Positions 6,823 through 15,907 of a stretch of DNA of 23,723 nucleotides are shown here, piece by piece. Source of the stretch: Candidatus Latescibacterota bacterium (GTDB lineage Bacteria > Latescibacterota > UBA2968 > GCA-2709665); contig JAAXHE010000077.1 of assembly GCA_012271065.1 (NCBI GenBank), positions 1 through 23,723 on the forward strand, in the 5' to 3' direction. The stretch's first letter is position 1, and each line of letters starts with the position of its first letter. The notes below the pieces were generated by a model. The model had not been told where the DNA came from. It did not search any database and worked only from the letters and a program-made list of their open reading frames with translations. A program made the position numbers and the translations under genes.

Positions 6823-9705
6823 TTAAAAATCTGCCGTCAGTCCGACCGAAACGAGGCGGCCGATCTCGGGTGCTCCGACGAATTCGCGGTGTTTCTGGTT
6901 GAACATGTTGGAAGCGTTCGCGACGAGCGCGACGGTTCCTTCCGTAATCAGGGACGGCAGTTCATACCTGACGTTGGTGTCGAAGACGAGGGCGGACTTG
7001 ACGTCGCCGATGTAAACACCGGAGTTCATTGGAAATCCGCTGCGTCCGCGGAGACGGAATCCAACCCTGACCCCTCTATCCTGCATATTGGCCGTTGCCC
7101 CCAGGGTGAACTTGTTACGAGGCGCGTTCAGCGCGATATCCGCAATGCCGGCCAGATTCTTGAATAGATCCTTGTTGACGTGGGAGTAGCTGCCCGAGAA
7201 GGTCCAGGTTTCGTCGGCGTAGTAGGCAAAGCTCACGTCGAAGCCGTAGAAATCCACGTCGCCGAAGTTACGATAGGCCAACATGACGGCGTGGGGATCG
7301 GAAGCTTGCAGGGGTGAAACGGTACCGAAGGGGATAAATGCGGCGCCGTTGTTATCTGTGCCGGCCACGAAGAGACGGGTGATCTCGTCAACGGGTGTGT
7401 TGTTTCCGTTGCCGCCCTGTTCCGGCATATCGAGGACGCCGAGCGCTGCGGCCAGAAGCGCCGCGGAGGGGTCCTGCAGGGCTTGCGCGACAGCGGCGGA
7501 AAGCGAGGCCGAGAGTGCGGCGGGATCCAGGAACACGTTAGGCGTTTCCACCCGCAGCGGCGCCACGAAGTCGTGGGTGCGGGTACGGTACACGTCGGCC
7601 GACAGGGCGAAGCGATTCCCGAAGATACCCTTGTAACCCAGCTCATAGGTTTCGGTGATCGTCGGGCGAATCTTTTCGATGTCGCGTATTGTGGAAGCGC
7701 CCAGGTCCGGAACCGGGTCAAAGGCCGAGGTTGATGGATTCAGAACCATGAGTGTGTTCCGGAGGCCGGGAAGCGTCTGCGGTATGATATTCTGAAAACC
7801 TGCCGCCAACACCTCCACTTGCGCGGCAGCCAGGGCGGGAATCTGTTCCGCCGGGACCCCGGCGGCCGTGAGTTGTCCGGTTATCAAAGCGTTTGCAAGT
7901 TGCTTCAGCGAAGGAAGGGCCGCGGCCATAACCGCGCTTCGACCGACTCCCCACATGACGTTGCTGAACCTCGCGTCGTTCATCCCGATCTGGTGTGACG
8001 GCGAAAGGCCGATCACCTGGGCGAATGGCGACCGGAAAGTGGGAACGCCGCCGGCGTCGCGGCTCCATGTAAATCCATCCTCGTTGCCCTGCGCACGGAC
8101 GTCGAAACTGGGGCTGAATCCCAGAACCGGCTGAAAGCCGCGACCCGTGCCGAAGGCGTCTCTGGCCTGGACAAGGTCCAGAAAGAAGTTGCTTGTGGAC
8201 GGCGTGCTGAACGCCCGGTTGTACGTAAGCCGGAAGGTCTGCAGAGGGTCGGGTTTGACAACGACGGCGCCGCGGGGAGAGAAGACGCGTTCGTCAACGT
8301 GGTTATGGTCGTCCAACCGGGCGGCCCCCAACAGGGTAACTTGCTCGTTCAGGTTGATCTCGCCCTGCACGTAGGCGCCGAATTCGTCGATGTCGTCGCG
8401 GGTCTCATTGGAACCCGTAATCGTTCCGTCTGTATTGGGACGCGTAAACAGGCCGTCCACCCCGTAGGTAATCCTGCCGCGGTCCGCCACACTCAGGCTG
8501 TGCTGGGCCTGCAGGACCGTAAAGGATGACGTGTCCACGATGGGGTCATTCGTCCGGAGGAGTTTGGTATCCCCTGCGTCGCTGGCATTGTGAAAGGCCT
8601 GAATGAAGACGTCCTTGAAGAGTACGCGGCCCTGCAGGAAGTAATTCGCCCACCCGTCGGCCTGGCCCGCGCCGATACCCGTCATTTCAATGCTGTTTAT
8701 GCGGGCGAAGCCCGTTGAAAAAATCCCCGTGAAGTCCTCGGTCGGGCGAACGTCGAGGCGCAATTCTCCGCTGATTCGGCTCGTGTCATAGTCCCTGGGA
8801 TTCCGGCCGCGCAGCCGCACTTCCTCCGGGTCTTCGTGTTCCCAGTCCGTGCCGGAAAAGTACTGTCCGGAGAGTTTGACGCCTACGATGTCCGACGTCG
8901 CGGCGTGCCGGAAGGAGATTTTCCTCATGTCGCGTTCTCCGCCCATGACGCTGACGGACGTGCCCTCGGAGCCGAATGGCGACCGGGTAACGATGTGCAT
9001 CACGCCGTTCGCACTGTTGGGACCGTAAAGCGCTGACCCGGGGCCAAGGACGACCTCGACACGGTCGATGTCGTGGTTTGTAACGGGAATGAAGTGATGA
9101 GCGTTGAATCGCAGGGAAGGAACCCGAGAAATCCGGTTGTCCACCAGGGTAAGCAGCGTTCCGGAGAAGACGTTGTTAAATCCGCGCGCCACGGTGTTGG
9201 CCTGGAACAGGCCGGTCTGGGCGTTGTCCACGCCAGCAAGCCCCACGATGTAGTCCGCGGCACTCAATCCGCGTTGAGCCTGAATCTCTTCGGTCCCGAC
9301 AACCGCTACCGAGGCCGGCGCGTCAAGCACCTTCTCCCGCCGGCGTGACGCGGAGACGACGATCTGGTCTCCATAAAGAACCTCGACGTCGAGAGTGAAG
9401 TCGAGGTTGATCTCGCCGCCTCCGGATATCCTGACGTTGCTCCGGGTTACCGTCTCGTATCCGACAAAGGATGCGGAGACCCGGTATGCGCCGTCCGGAA
9501 GATTCGCGGCTGCGTACATACCGTTCTCGTCGGTGGTCACGTTCAAGGGAGCGGACAGTGTGGATCCCTGGACGATGACGTTGGCGCCGAACAGGGGGTC
9601 GCCCTCGTCGCTGGTGATCTGTCCTTTAATCGAACCGGCTGCCTGGGCGAAGGCGGATGTGGCGAAGCACAGAAGCAGGGCGAGTACCGTTCTTGCGGAT
9701 GGCAT
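6823..9705 (-). CDS. TonB-dependent outer-membrane receptor with alanine-rich barrel insertions
   Basis: A 960-residue outer-membrane receptor. A signal peptide covers about 1-20 (ATSAFA-QAAG), and a carboxypeptidase-regulatory-like domain covers about 24-105. A TonB-box-like DQIVVSASRRR is near 113, and the plug includes VARGFNNVFSGTLLTLVD and VEVVLGPGSALYGPNSANGV. The barrel ends at SVGLTADF, a proper terminal aromatic, so this receptor looks intact, unlike the one at 173-3247. Two alanine-rich, probably helical segments at about 587-645 and 725-759 are unusual inside a beta-barrel and probably lie in external loops. Few or no paired cysteines are seen. AAGGAG seven bases before the ATG is a near-perfect ribosome binding site. 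The substrate is unknown and no SusD homologue is adjacent. Confidence 0.92.
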   Translation of the reverse strand: MPSARTVLALLLCFATSAFAQAAGSIKGQITSDEGDPLFGANVIVQGSTLSAPLNVTTDENGMYAAANLPDGAYRVSASFVGYETVTRSNVRISGGGEINLDFTLDVEVLYGDQIVVSASRRREKVLDAPASVAVVGTEEIQAQRGLSAADYIVGLAGVDNAQTGLFQANTVARGFNNVFSGTLLTLVDNRISRVPSLRFNAHHFIPVTNHDIDRVEVVLGPGSALYGPNSANGVMHIVTRSPFGSEGTSVSVMGGERDMRKISFRHAATSDIVGVKLSGQYFSGTDWEHEDPEEVRLRGRNPRDYDTSRISGELRLDVRPTEDFTGIFSTGFARINSIEMTGIGAGQADGWANYFLQGRVLFKDVFIQAFHNASDAGDTKLLRTNDPIVDTSSFTVLQAQHSLSVADRGRITYGVDGLFTRPNTDGTITGSNETRDDIDEFGAYVQGEINLNEQVTLLGAARLDDHNHVDERVFSPRGAVVVKPDPLQTFRLTYNRAFSTPSTSNFFLDLVQARDAFGTGRGFQPVLGFSPSFDVRAQGNEDGFTWSRDAGGVPTFRSPFAQVIGLSPSHQIGMNDARFSNVMWGVGRSAVMAAALPSLKQLANALITGQLTAAGVPAEQIPALAAAQVEVLAAGFQNIIPQTLPGLRNTLMVLNPSTSAFDPVPDLGASTIRDIEKIRPTITETYELGYKGIFGNRFALSADVYRTRTHDFVAPLRVETPNVFLDPAALSASLSAAVAQALQDPSAALLAAALGVLDMPEQGGNGNNTPVDEITRLFVAGTDNNGAAFIPFGTVSPLQASDPHAVMLAYRNFGDVDFYGFDVSFAYYADETWTFSGSYSHVNKDLFKNLAGIADIALNAPRNKFTLGATANMQDRGVRVGFRLRGRSGFPMNSGVYIGDVKSALVFDTNVRYELPSLITEGTVALVANASNMFNQKHREFVGAPEIGRLVSVGLTADF

Positions 9706-9712
9706 AAACTTA

Positions 9713-9718
9713 CTCCTT
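9713..9718 (-). promoter_or_regulatory. Strong Shine-Dalgarno of the second receptor
   Basis: AAGGAG on the minus strand, seven bases before the ATG at 9705, fixes the start of the receptor. Confidence 0.7.
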
Positions 9719-9863
9719 AGCGGTTGACTTTCAGATTTACGGCTTGTGTATGGAGGATGAAAGTTTATGGGGATACACTGGGGATTCGGGGATCGCCCGG
9801 GCAGGAGGAGGGATTCCGCGGGCGCTCGTTTTCTACGAAAAAATCTTCCGTCACCCGATTGAG

Positions 9864-10442
9864 TCAGCCGGGCGTCACGCGGTCGCCGCCGGCCGGCGTG
9901 CGGGCGAGTTCCGCCCTGACCGCACCCGCCAACGGTTCGGCAGAAGCAAGATAACTGCGCTTACTCGAGAAGACGCCGCCGCCGATCTTTTCGCCGGGCA
10001 GCCTCGGTATCAACTGAAAGTGAAGATGGGAGAGCGGCCCGGAACACATGGTAACCTGATAGACTTTGTCGCATGCGGTTACCGTTTTCAGCGCGCGGGT
10101 CAGTCGAAGCATGACCGACATCAACTCCGTACCCAACTCGTCCGATAGCCCGGCGATGTCCGGAACGTGCGGTTTGGCGATCAGGATCGTGTGACCCAGG
10201 CCGCGCGGGTATTGCTCGAGGACCGCGAAACACCGCTCGTTTTCGAACAAAAGTGCGCCGTCCGGGTTCGACGTTGCCTCTCCCTCCGCAATCGAGTGAC
10301 AGGTATGGCAAATCCCCTGCTGGACAAGCCGCTTCCATCCGCGTCCGCGCTCTGCGCGTTCGCGCAATTCGTGCTCCGTGGCCGGCCGCACACAACCCTG
10401 TAGTCGAACGAAATTGGCAGGCGCCGGTTTATGGTTTCGCAT
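9864..10442 (-). CDS. HIT-superfamily protein with GalT-like zinc and active-site motifs
   Basis: A 192-residue histidine-triad-superfamily protein, probably a nucleotidyl transferase, phosphorylase or hydrolase in the cytoplasm. The HIT strand SHLHFQLIPRLPGE carries H139-x-H141-x-Q143, the HxHxQ form typical of galactose-1-phosphate uridylyltransferase and Ap4A phosphorylase rather than the HxHxH of Hint. H141 would be the nucleotidylated histidine. GHTILIAKPHVPDI at 83-96 is the usual upstream HIT strand. C45 and C48 in GICHTCH would pair with H139 and another histidine in a GalT-like zinc site. The CHTCH string also fits a haem-c motif, but there is no signal peptide, so zinc is favoured. 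It is about half the length of a GalT protomer. It stands alone between the helicase and the receptor, and ATG 10442 has only a weak Shine-Dalgarno. Confidence 0.82.
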   Translation of the reverse strand: MRNHKPAPANFVRLQGCVRPATEHELRERAERGRGWKRLVQQGICHTCHSIAEGEATSNPDGALLFENERCFAVLEQYPRGLGHTILIAKPHVPDIAGLSDELGTELMSVMLRLTRALKTVTACDKVYQVTMCSGPLSHLHFQLIPRLPGEKIGGGVFSSKRSYLASAEPLAGAVRAELARTPAGGDRVTPG

Positions 10443-10458
10443 GTACGCTCATGTATCG

Positions 10459-10464
10459 ATTATA
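10459..10464 (-). promoter_or_regulatory. Candidate -10 element before the HIT gene
   Basis: TATAAT on the minus strand lies 16 bases upstream of the ATG in an AT-rich stretch. The -35 position (TATTAA with a 17-base spacer) is poor. The transcript would start very near the start codon, giving a very short leader. This is suggestive only. Confidence 0.3.
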
Positions 10465-10610
10465 GCTACACTTATTTTTCATTAATATAAGGGATTTATC
10501 TTTTTTCGCCCGAACAAATCGGAATTTTTGCAATCAGCCCGTGGGATAATGCCTGAAGTTTCGATTCGTCCAGGGCTGTGATGCAGAAGATCGAGATACA
10601 GACAACGCGC

Positions 10611-13600
10611 CTAGGGAACCGCGATTCTTCCCAGGTATTCACGGAGCTTGGGCGGAACGTGCTTCCGAATCAGACTCTTTTCCATCGCCCAGGCCGTTTG
10701 GGGGTCGAGCTTCTTCTCGAAATGAACGGATTTTCCTTCGTAACGGCCGACGGGTTCCCCGTCGCGATAGAGGATTCTGTTCCCGGGAGTCGCAGGTATA
10801 CGTTTGCCTGGGGTAACGACCCCGACCAGATTGACCGGATCGCAGGCGCTGACCGATACGAGTTCGCCCTGTTTCTTTTCCCGCTTCAATGACCGGATGA
10901 CGGTAATTGCCTCGGGAAGCGCGTACTGTTCTCCCCATCTCTCCACGAATCGGCCTCCCCGAACCTCGCCGCGGTCTTCCATCCGCCTCAATACCCTTAC
11001 CAGTTCACGCCAGGGCGGGATGCCACTCTCCCTCGCCAGTACCCGTCTGAACACAACCCCGTACCGTTTCAGCAGGATCCTGGCGCATTGTTCGATATCG
11101 GCCTGTTCTTCGTCTTCGGGTTCGATCAGGGACCACCGGCCTGCCTGTTCCATGCCGAAGACCGGCCCTCGATTCCGCCGGGACCGGACCTTGAATTTTT
11201 CCGGAATCAGAAGCGCCCGTAATCCGGCGAAACTGTCGCAGGTCAGCATTCCTGCAGCCACCAGTTCGGCGATGGCGCTCTCGATCTCGCTTTTGAGCAT
11301 TTTGGAGCGGGAAAGGATATCGTGGTAAAACAGCGCGCCGCCTGTTTCCAGACATTCGAGTACCCTTTGCGCGGACGGGGTCAGGACCGGCGCGCAGGCG
11401 TCCGAGGGCCGAAACGGCCAGACTGCGAAAGTTGCCCGGTTGACCAGGGTGATCGGCGTCGTGCGGATCGGTGTGTTTCCGGCCCTGACGCTCTGTGTCC
11501 TGAGATAACGGCCCCACAGGGTCTTCCCGGACAGGCAGAAGCTGTCCAGCCAGATATGGTCGTAGTCCTTTATGCGCGAAGGCAGGACGTCGCTCTCCCA
11601 CGCAATGGCGGGACACGAGAATCCGTCCAGCTGATCCAGAACCTCATTGAGCGCCTCGGGACCTTCCTTCCGGGTACCCTCCGTAAGACTGTGCCAGCGG
11701 AGCAGGAACCGCATATAGTCGGACGAGGAAATGGGCTTGATCGCTCGCCGCAGCTTTTCGAGCGTATATCTGTGGATGCGCGCGAGCAGGCGCCGTTCGC
11801 ACCATTCGGCTTCCGCATCGGAAGGCAGGTCCGGAGAGAAGTGGCCTCTGATCGCGAAGCCTTCGGATTCCAATGCGTAGAGCGCCTGGCCGATTCTGAT
11901 CCTGGAAAGGCCCATATCCGCTGCGATACCGGACGCGGTCGAGGGACCCAGCAGCTCGATTCTTCCCCTGATCACGTCCGTGAGGACCTGTTCCGGATCC
12001 TCCGACGGGAATTCGCGGAAGGAGTCCGGAACCGCCGTCTCGACGCTACCGACGGCCCCTGCGTACAGGACCTCGAACTGGGGGACTCGTTCGACGGCAA
12101 TCCAGAGTTTCGGTCCGTCCTTCGGCTCGACGGGCGCCGCCTGACCTGATTCGACCAGCGACGCCAGCAGCGGACGCCAGGTCCGTTCGCCGCTTTCCGT
12201 CACTTCCGTGTCGGTCAGGAAGCCATGCATCACCAGAACGTCGTACAACTCGTCGGCGTCCGTTACCGCGGGCCAGGCCTCCGCCTGCACTGCCTCAATA
12301 GCGCCCTTCTCAAGCTTGCCCAGCTTCCTGGCGTCTTCAGGTTCGAGCCGCCTGCGTGTTCTGACGGCCTGTACCCGACGCTCCTCCAGGGGCGCGTCAT
12401 CCAGAAACGCATAGGGTCGCGCGTTGAGGATGCCTTCAGACATTGGAGAGGGTTCGCGCAGGTCGCGGGCGGACACGTCAATTTCACCGGTGTGAATCCG
12501 CTGGAGAAGACGTTCGAGGGCATCAATGTCCATCGCCTCGTGGAGGCAGTCGTGAATGGTCTGGTACACAAGCGGATGGTCGGGCACCTCTCGGTCGCCA
12601 GGGATGTTTTCGAGACAGGCGAGTTGATCTGGAAATACCAGAGCGAGCAGGTCTTCGGCATCGGATCGCTGAATTTGAGGCGGCACCCTCTCTCCGCCCC
12701 GTCGCCGGAGTACGGCCAGAGCGGTACAGGCGTTCCATCGCCATCGCGCCTGAAACATCGGCGCGTCAAGCAGGGCCTGTACGAGAACCTCGCGAACCGT
12801 CCGGTCGTTAAGGTAATCAACCACTTCCTTGAGAGGAAAACTGTGCGTTGGACCCAGGGAGAGTACAAGGCTCTCTTCGTTGGCAGCCGCCTGGAGTTCA
12901 AAGTTGAACTTGCGGCAGAACCGTTTTCGCAAAGCGAGTCCCCACGCTCGGTTCAACCGGCTTCCGAAGACTGAATGAATGACAAGGTGCTGGTCTCCCA
13001 CTTCGTCAAAGAATCGTTCGAGGACAATGTGACTCCGGGATGGCATCAGGTCCAGAGATGCTTTCGTGGCAGCCAGGTAGTCCACCACCTGATCGGCTGC
13101 TGCTGCGCTCGCGCCGACGTCGTCCGTCAGCCACGTGACGGCGTCCCGCTTCCATTCTACCGACCCGTTGCCATCGAGTTCGTCCAGGTTAATCCGCCTG
13201 GACACTTCCTCGCGGACGCGGGAGACCGCTGTTGACAGCTCCGCGGACCGGCCCGGGGCTTCTCCGATCCAGAACGGCATCGTCGGCGGCAGTCCGTCGG
13301 CATCCTCGACCCGCACCTTTCCGGTTTCCACTTTAAGGATCCGCCACGACGCGGCGCCCAGCTGGAAGATGTCTCCCGGCAGGCTCTCGACGGCGAAATC
13401 CTCGTGGACGGAGCCGATCTGGACGCCCGAGGGTTCGAGGCGCACGTCGTAGTCGAACTGGTCGGGAATGGTCCCTCCGGAGACGGTCGCGTTGAGACGC
13501 GCGCCCTTCCGGGCCTTCAACGTGCGCGTAACCGGGTTGAAGTGCAGGTAGGACCGTCGCGTGCCCCGCCGGAATGTAAATCCTTCGACCAGCATTTGTA

Positions 13601-14942
13601 TGACGCCGTTGAACTCTTCTCTGCTCAAATCCTTATAGATAAACGACTTGCGGACGACGTCGTAGAGCGCGTCCGCCGTGACTTCGTCGCAGGCGACTTC
13701 CGCCACGATCTGCTGGGCAAGCACGTCCAGCGGTTTTTCCGGAAAGGGAAGGGTGTCCAGTTCGCCGCGGCGGACGGAGTCGAGCAGCGCCACCGCTTCC
13801 ACGAGTTCGTCTTTGGTGAGCGGAAACAGCTTCCCTCTCGGTGTGCCTTCGAGCGTGTGACCGGACCGGCCCACGCGCTGAAGCAGCGTGGCGATGGACT
13901 TGGGAGAACCGATCTGAATGACCAGATCAATGGATCCCACGTCGATGCCCAGTTCCAGAGATCCCGTGGCCACCAGCGCCCTGAGGGCCCCCGCTTTCAA
14001 CCTTGTCTCCGCCTCCTGGCGTTTCTCGCGTGACATGCTCCCGTGGTGCGCCGAGACGACTTCGGGGCCCAGGCGCTCGGACAGATGATGCGACAGGCGT
14101 TCGGTCATCGCGCGCGTGGGTACGAAGATCAGGGTGGTCTGGTGTTCGTTGACGGCGTGTTCGAGCGACTGATGGATCTCTTCCCAGACTTCGTTGGCCA
14201 TGACCGCCGTGAGCGGAGACTCGGGCAGTTCGATCCGGAGTTCCGTTTCGCGTCGGTGCCCGATATTCAGAATCTCGCAGGATTCCGCGCCTCCGGTGAG
14301 AAAATGCGCCATCCGATCGATGGGTTTCTGGGTGGCGGAGATGCCGATCCGGTGCAGCGGGCTCCGGGTCAGCCGCGCGAGCCGTTCCATGGAAATCGAC
14401 AGGTGGGCGCCGCGTTTGTTTCCGGCAACCGCGTGGATTTCATCCACGATCAGGGTGCCGGCGTTGCTCAGCATTTCCCGGCCGCCGTTGCTCGTGAGGA
14501 GAAGGTAGAGGGATTCCGGCGTGGTCACCAGGATGTGTGGGGGCGTCCTGACCATCTTTGTTCGTTCTGTGCCCGGCGTGTCGCCCGTTCGGACCATCGC
14601 GCGTATGTCCGCATCGGGGCAGCCGTTTTCTTTCAGAAGCGCCTTGATGCCCTTGAGCGGTAGCTGCAGATTGCGATGGATATCGTTGCTCAGCGCCTTC
14701 AGTGGCGATACGTAGACGACGTGGGTCCGGTCCTCCAGGGTACCGTTGAGACGCCGCTCGAACAGGTCGTTCAGGACCGCCAGAAACGCGGCGAGCGTTT
14801 TCCCGGATCCGGTGGGCGCTGACAGGAGCACGTTCCGCCTGTTCGCGATTTCAGGCCAGGCCAGCGACTGAATCTCGGACGGGCCGTTGAAATTCTGATT
14901 AAACCATTGCCGAACAACGGGATGGAAGGCTTCCAGGGCCAT
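10611..14942 (-). CDS. lhr: ATP-dependent Lhr-type superfamily 2 helicase, full length
   Basis: Large helicase-related protein, an ATP-driven 3'-5' translocase linked to DNA repair. The 1443 residues are close to the usual full-length Lhr. The N-terminal core has the Q-motif (SEIQ, 22-25), Walker A APTGSGKT (42-49), motif Ia SPLKAL (79-84), DEIH (167-170), SAT (202-204) and motif VI LLQRVGRSGH around 350-360. This core is followed by winged-helix and Lhr-specific domains. The C-terminal extension carries the family-typical VSACDPVNLVGVVTPGKR and PGNRILYRDGEPVGRYEG, so it is not the short Lhr-core form. GAGGAA five bases before the ATG supports the start. A TTGCGT-17-TATATT promoter lies about 70 bases upstream, so it is probably expressed independently. 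No MPE-family nuclease gene, a frequent Lhr partner elsewhere, is seen nearby. Confidence 0.95.
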   Translation of the reverse strand: MALEAFHPVVRQWFNQNFNGPSEIQSLAWPEIANRRNVLLSAPTGSGKTLAAFLAVLNDLFERRLNGTLEDRTHVVYVSPLKALSNDIHRNLQLPLKGIKALLKENGCPDADIRAMVRTGDTPGTERTKMVRTPPHILVTTPESLYLLLTSNGGREMLSNAGTLIVDEIHAVAGNKRGAHLSISMERLARLTRSPLHRIGISATQKPIDRMAHFLTGGAESCEILNIGHRRETELRIELPESPLTAVMANEVWEEIHQSLEHAVNEHQTTLIFVPTRAMTERLSHHLSERLGPEVVSAHHGSMSREKRQEAETRLKAGALRALVATGSLELGIDVGSIDLVIQIGSPKSIATLLQRVGRSGHTLEGTPRGKLFPLTKDELVEAVALLDSVRRGELDTLPFPEKPLDVLAQQIVAEVACDEVTADALYDVVRKSFIYKDLSREEFNGVIQMLVEGFTFRRGTRRSYLHFNPVTRTLKARKGARLNATVSGGTIPDQFDYDVRLEPSGVQIGSVHEDFAVESLPGDIFQLGAASWRILKVETGKVRVEDADGLPPTMPFWIGEAPGRSAELSTAVSRVREEVSRRINLDELDGNGSVEWKRDAVTWLTDDVGASAAAADQVVDYLAATKASLDLMPSRSHIVLERFFDEVGDQHLVIHSVFGSRLNRAWGLALRKRFCRKFNFELQAAANEESLVLSLGPTHSFPLKEVVDYLNDRTVREVLVQALLDAPMFQARWRWNACTALAVLRRRGGERVPPQIQRSDAEDLLALVFPDQLACLENIPGDREVPDHPLVYQTIHDCLHEAMDIDALERLLQRIHTGEIDVSARDLREPSPMSEGILNARPYAFLDDAPLEERRVQAVRTRRRLEPEDARKLGKLEKGAIEAVQAEAWPAVTDADELYDVLVMHGFLTDTEVTESGERTWRPLLASLVESGQAAPVEPKDGPKLWIAVERVPQFEVLYAGAVGSVETAVPDSFREFPSEDPEQVLTDVIRGRIELLGPSTASGIAADMGLSRIRIGQALYALESEGFAIRGHFSPDLPSDAEAEWCERRLLARIHRYTLEKLRRAIKPISSSDYMRFLLRWHSLTEGTRKEGPEALNEVLDQLDGFSCPAIAWESDVLPSRIKDYDHIWLDSFCLSGKTLWGRYLRTQSVRAGNTPIRTTPITLVNRATFAVWPFRPSDACAPVLTPSAQRVLECLETGGALFYHDILSRSKMLKSEIESAIAELVAAGMLTCDSFAGLRALLIPEKFKVRSRRNRGPVFGMEQAGRWSLIEPEDEEQADIEQCARILLKRYGVVFRRVLARESGIPPWRELVRVLRRMEDRGEVRGGRFVERWGEQYALPEAITVIRSLKREKKQGELVSVSACDPVNLVGVVTPGKRIPATPGNRILYRDGEPVGRYEGKSVHFEKKLDPQTAWAMEKSLIRKHVPPKLREYLGRIAVP

Positions 14943-15017
14943 GAGATTTCCTCATACGGTGTCTGTGGACGCCGGTGTCAGGCGTGTTCAGATGGTGTCG
15001 AGGTCTTTCCGTACCCG

Positions 15018-15046
15018 AATATAATGCGCATCCGTGCCAAACGCAA
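15018..15046 (-). promoter_or_regulatory. lhr: Candidate sigma70 promoter for the Lhr helicase
   Basis: On the minus strand TTGCGT (15041-15046) is separated by exactly 17 bases from TATATT (15018-15023). Transcription would start near 15011, about 69 bases before the ATG at 14942. This suggests the helicase is not solely read from the upstream gene cluster. Confidence 0.5.
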
Positions 15047-15113
15047 GGTGCCGGCTTCAGATTTGGAACGCATTCCCGGACCGGCGCCTCGAATCTGTGG
15101 CTACGAAGCCCTG

Positions 15114-15144
15114 CCCTGAGCCGTTCCCTGAGCCTGTCGAAGGG
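15114..15144. repeat. Dispersed-type repeat with tandem CCCTGAGCC
   Basis: CCCTGAGCC occurs at 15114-15122 and again at 15126-15134, a 12-base period. The second copy continues to TGTCGAAGGG (to 15144). The longer unit, read on the minus strand as CCCTTCGACAGGCTCAGGG, matches a repeat I know from memory as widely scattered between genes in many high-GC bacteria. It lies 13 bases beyond the HAD stop codon, a typical intergenic position. I see no second copy elsewhere in this window. Confidence 0.6.
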
Positions 15145-15157
15145 CCGGCGAAGGTTC

Positions 15158-15880
15158 TCATCTCGGCCTGAACGCATCCCAGCGGGTGATCGAATCCGCC
15201 CATTCTTCCCGTACCGCCATCGGACGATCGAGCGAACGATCGAAGTATATCGCGCTCATGCCCAGCGACCTCGGCACCAGGACGTCGTTGCGAAGGTTGT
15301 CTCCGATGAACACGACGTCGCCTGCCCGGTCGTCCGTGAGACCGGCCCGATGGAGAGCCTCGCGATAGATCTCGGCGCCGGGTTTCCTGAATCCGATCTC
15401 GGCGCTGTCGACGACGAACTCGAAATGCTGCAGCAGTCCGTGGTCCGCCAGCAGCTGCTCCGGCCATCCGGGCAGGTAGAAATTCGAGACGACGCCCATT
15501 CGAACTCTACCGCGCCACGTCGCCAGCATCGCCTCGACCCCGGGCGTTGGCCGGACCTGCTTCGGATAGGACCTCTCGAATTCGTCGACCATCTCTTGTA
15601 CGAGACGATGAACGGGGGTTCGACCCGTCTTTCCCGATCCCGCAAGAACGTCCGTCAGACGGTCCGGTAGCAGTACCTCCCTCGAGTCGGCGCCGGACAA
15701 CCGGCTTCTACGCCATTGCAAATAGGCGTCTGCGAAGTCGCGTGCAGTGGCGAAGTATCCTTCCCGGACCGGCAGATCCAGAATCGAACTCAATCCGGAC
15801 TCGTCTCCGGTTTCATCGAAGTCGTCCAGGAGCGTGTTGAAACTATCGAAGAAGATCCACCTGGGTATACGTTCGGGCAT
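15158..15880 (-). CDS. HAD-superfamily hydrolase with DxFxT nucleophile motif
   Basis: A cytoplasmic 240-residue HAD hydrolase. Motif I is FFDSFNTL, giving nucleophile D12 with F14 where phosphatases usually have the acid-base Asp. Motif II is VVSNF (S132), motif III RKPG (K166), and motif IV GDNLRND (D194, D199). A mostly helical cap lies at about 18-110. The missing second Asp resembles L-2-haloacid dehalogenases (DxYxT) and phosphonatases (DxAxT) more than phosphatases, so the chemistry is open. It starts 27 bases after the M14 gene stop and is the last gene of the tight dioxygenase-M14-HAD run. The Shine-Dalgarno before ATG 15880 is poor, so it may depend on translation of its neighbour. 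Confidence 0.85.
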   Translation of the reverse strand: MPERIPRWIFFDSFNTLLDDFDETGDESGLSSILDLPVREGYFATARDFADAYLQWRRSRLSGADSREVLLPDRLTDVLAGSGKTGRTPVHRLVQEMVDEFERSYPKQVRPTPGVEAMLATWRGRVRMGVVSNFYLPGWPEQLLADHGLLQHFEFVVDSAEIGFRKPGAEIYREALHRAGLTDDRAGDVVFIGDNLRNDVLVPRSLGMSAIYFDRSLDRPMAVREEWADSITRWDAFRPR

Positions 15881-15907
15881 GGGGTCGACGAAAGCGATGG
15901 AGAGAGA

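Larger units (their letters stand above)
14943..15157. other. Intergenic region between HAD gene and helicase
   Basis: These 215 bases contain the helicase promoter (15018-15046) and a dispersed-type repeat (15114-15144) directly behind the HAD stop codon. No tRNA fold, small ORF with a Shine-Dalgarno, or intrinsic terminator with a T-run was recognised. Confidence 0.5.

Noticed and set aside
9829..9866. T-run after the HIT gene stop as an intrinsic terminator
   Set aside because: The only stem nearby is a 6-bp one with a wobble pair and an 11-base loop, eight bases away from the T-run.
9999..10320. CHTCH in the HIT protein as a c-type cytochrome haem site
   Set aside because: The protein has no signal peptide and its HxHxQ motif explains the cysteines as a GalT-like zinc site.
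10535..10578. CAGCCC/GGGCTG arms downstream of the helicase as a terminator
   Set aside because: The arms are only 6 bp with a 32-base loop, and no T-run directly follows the distal arm.
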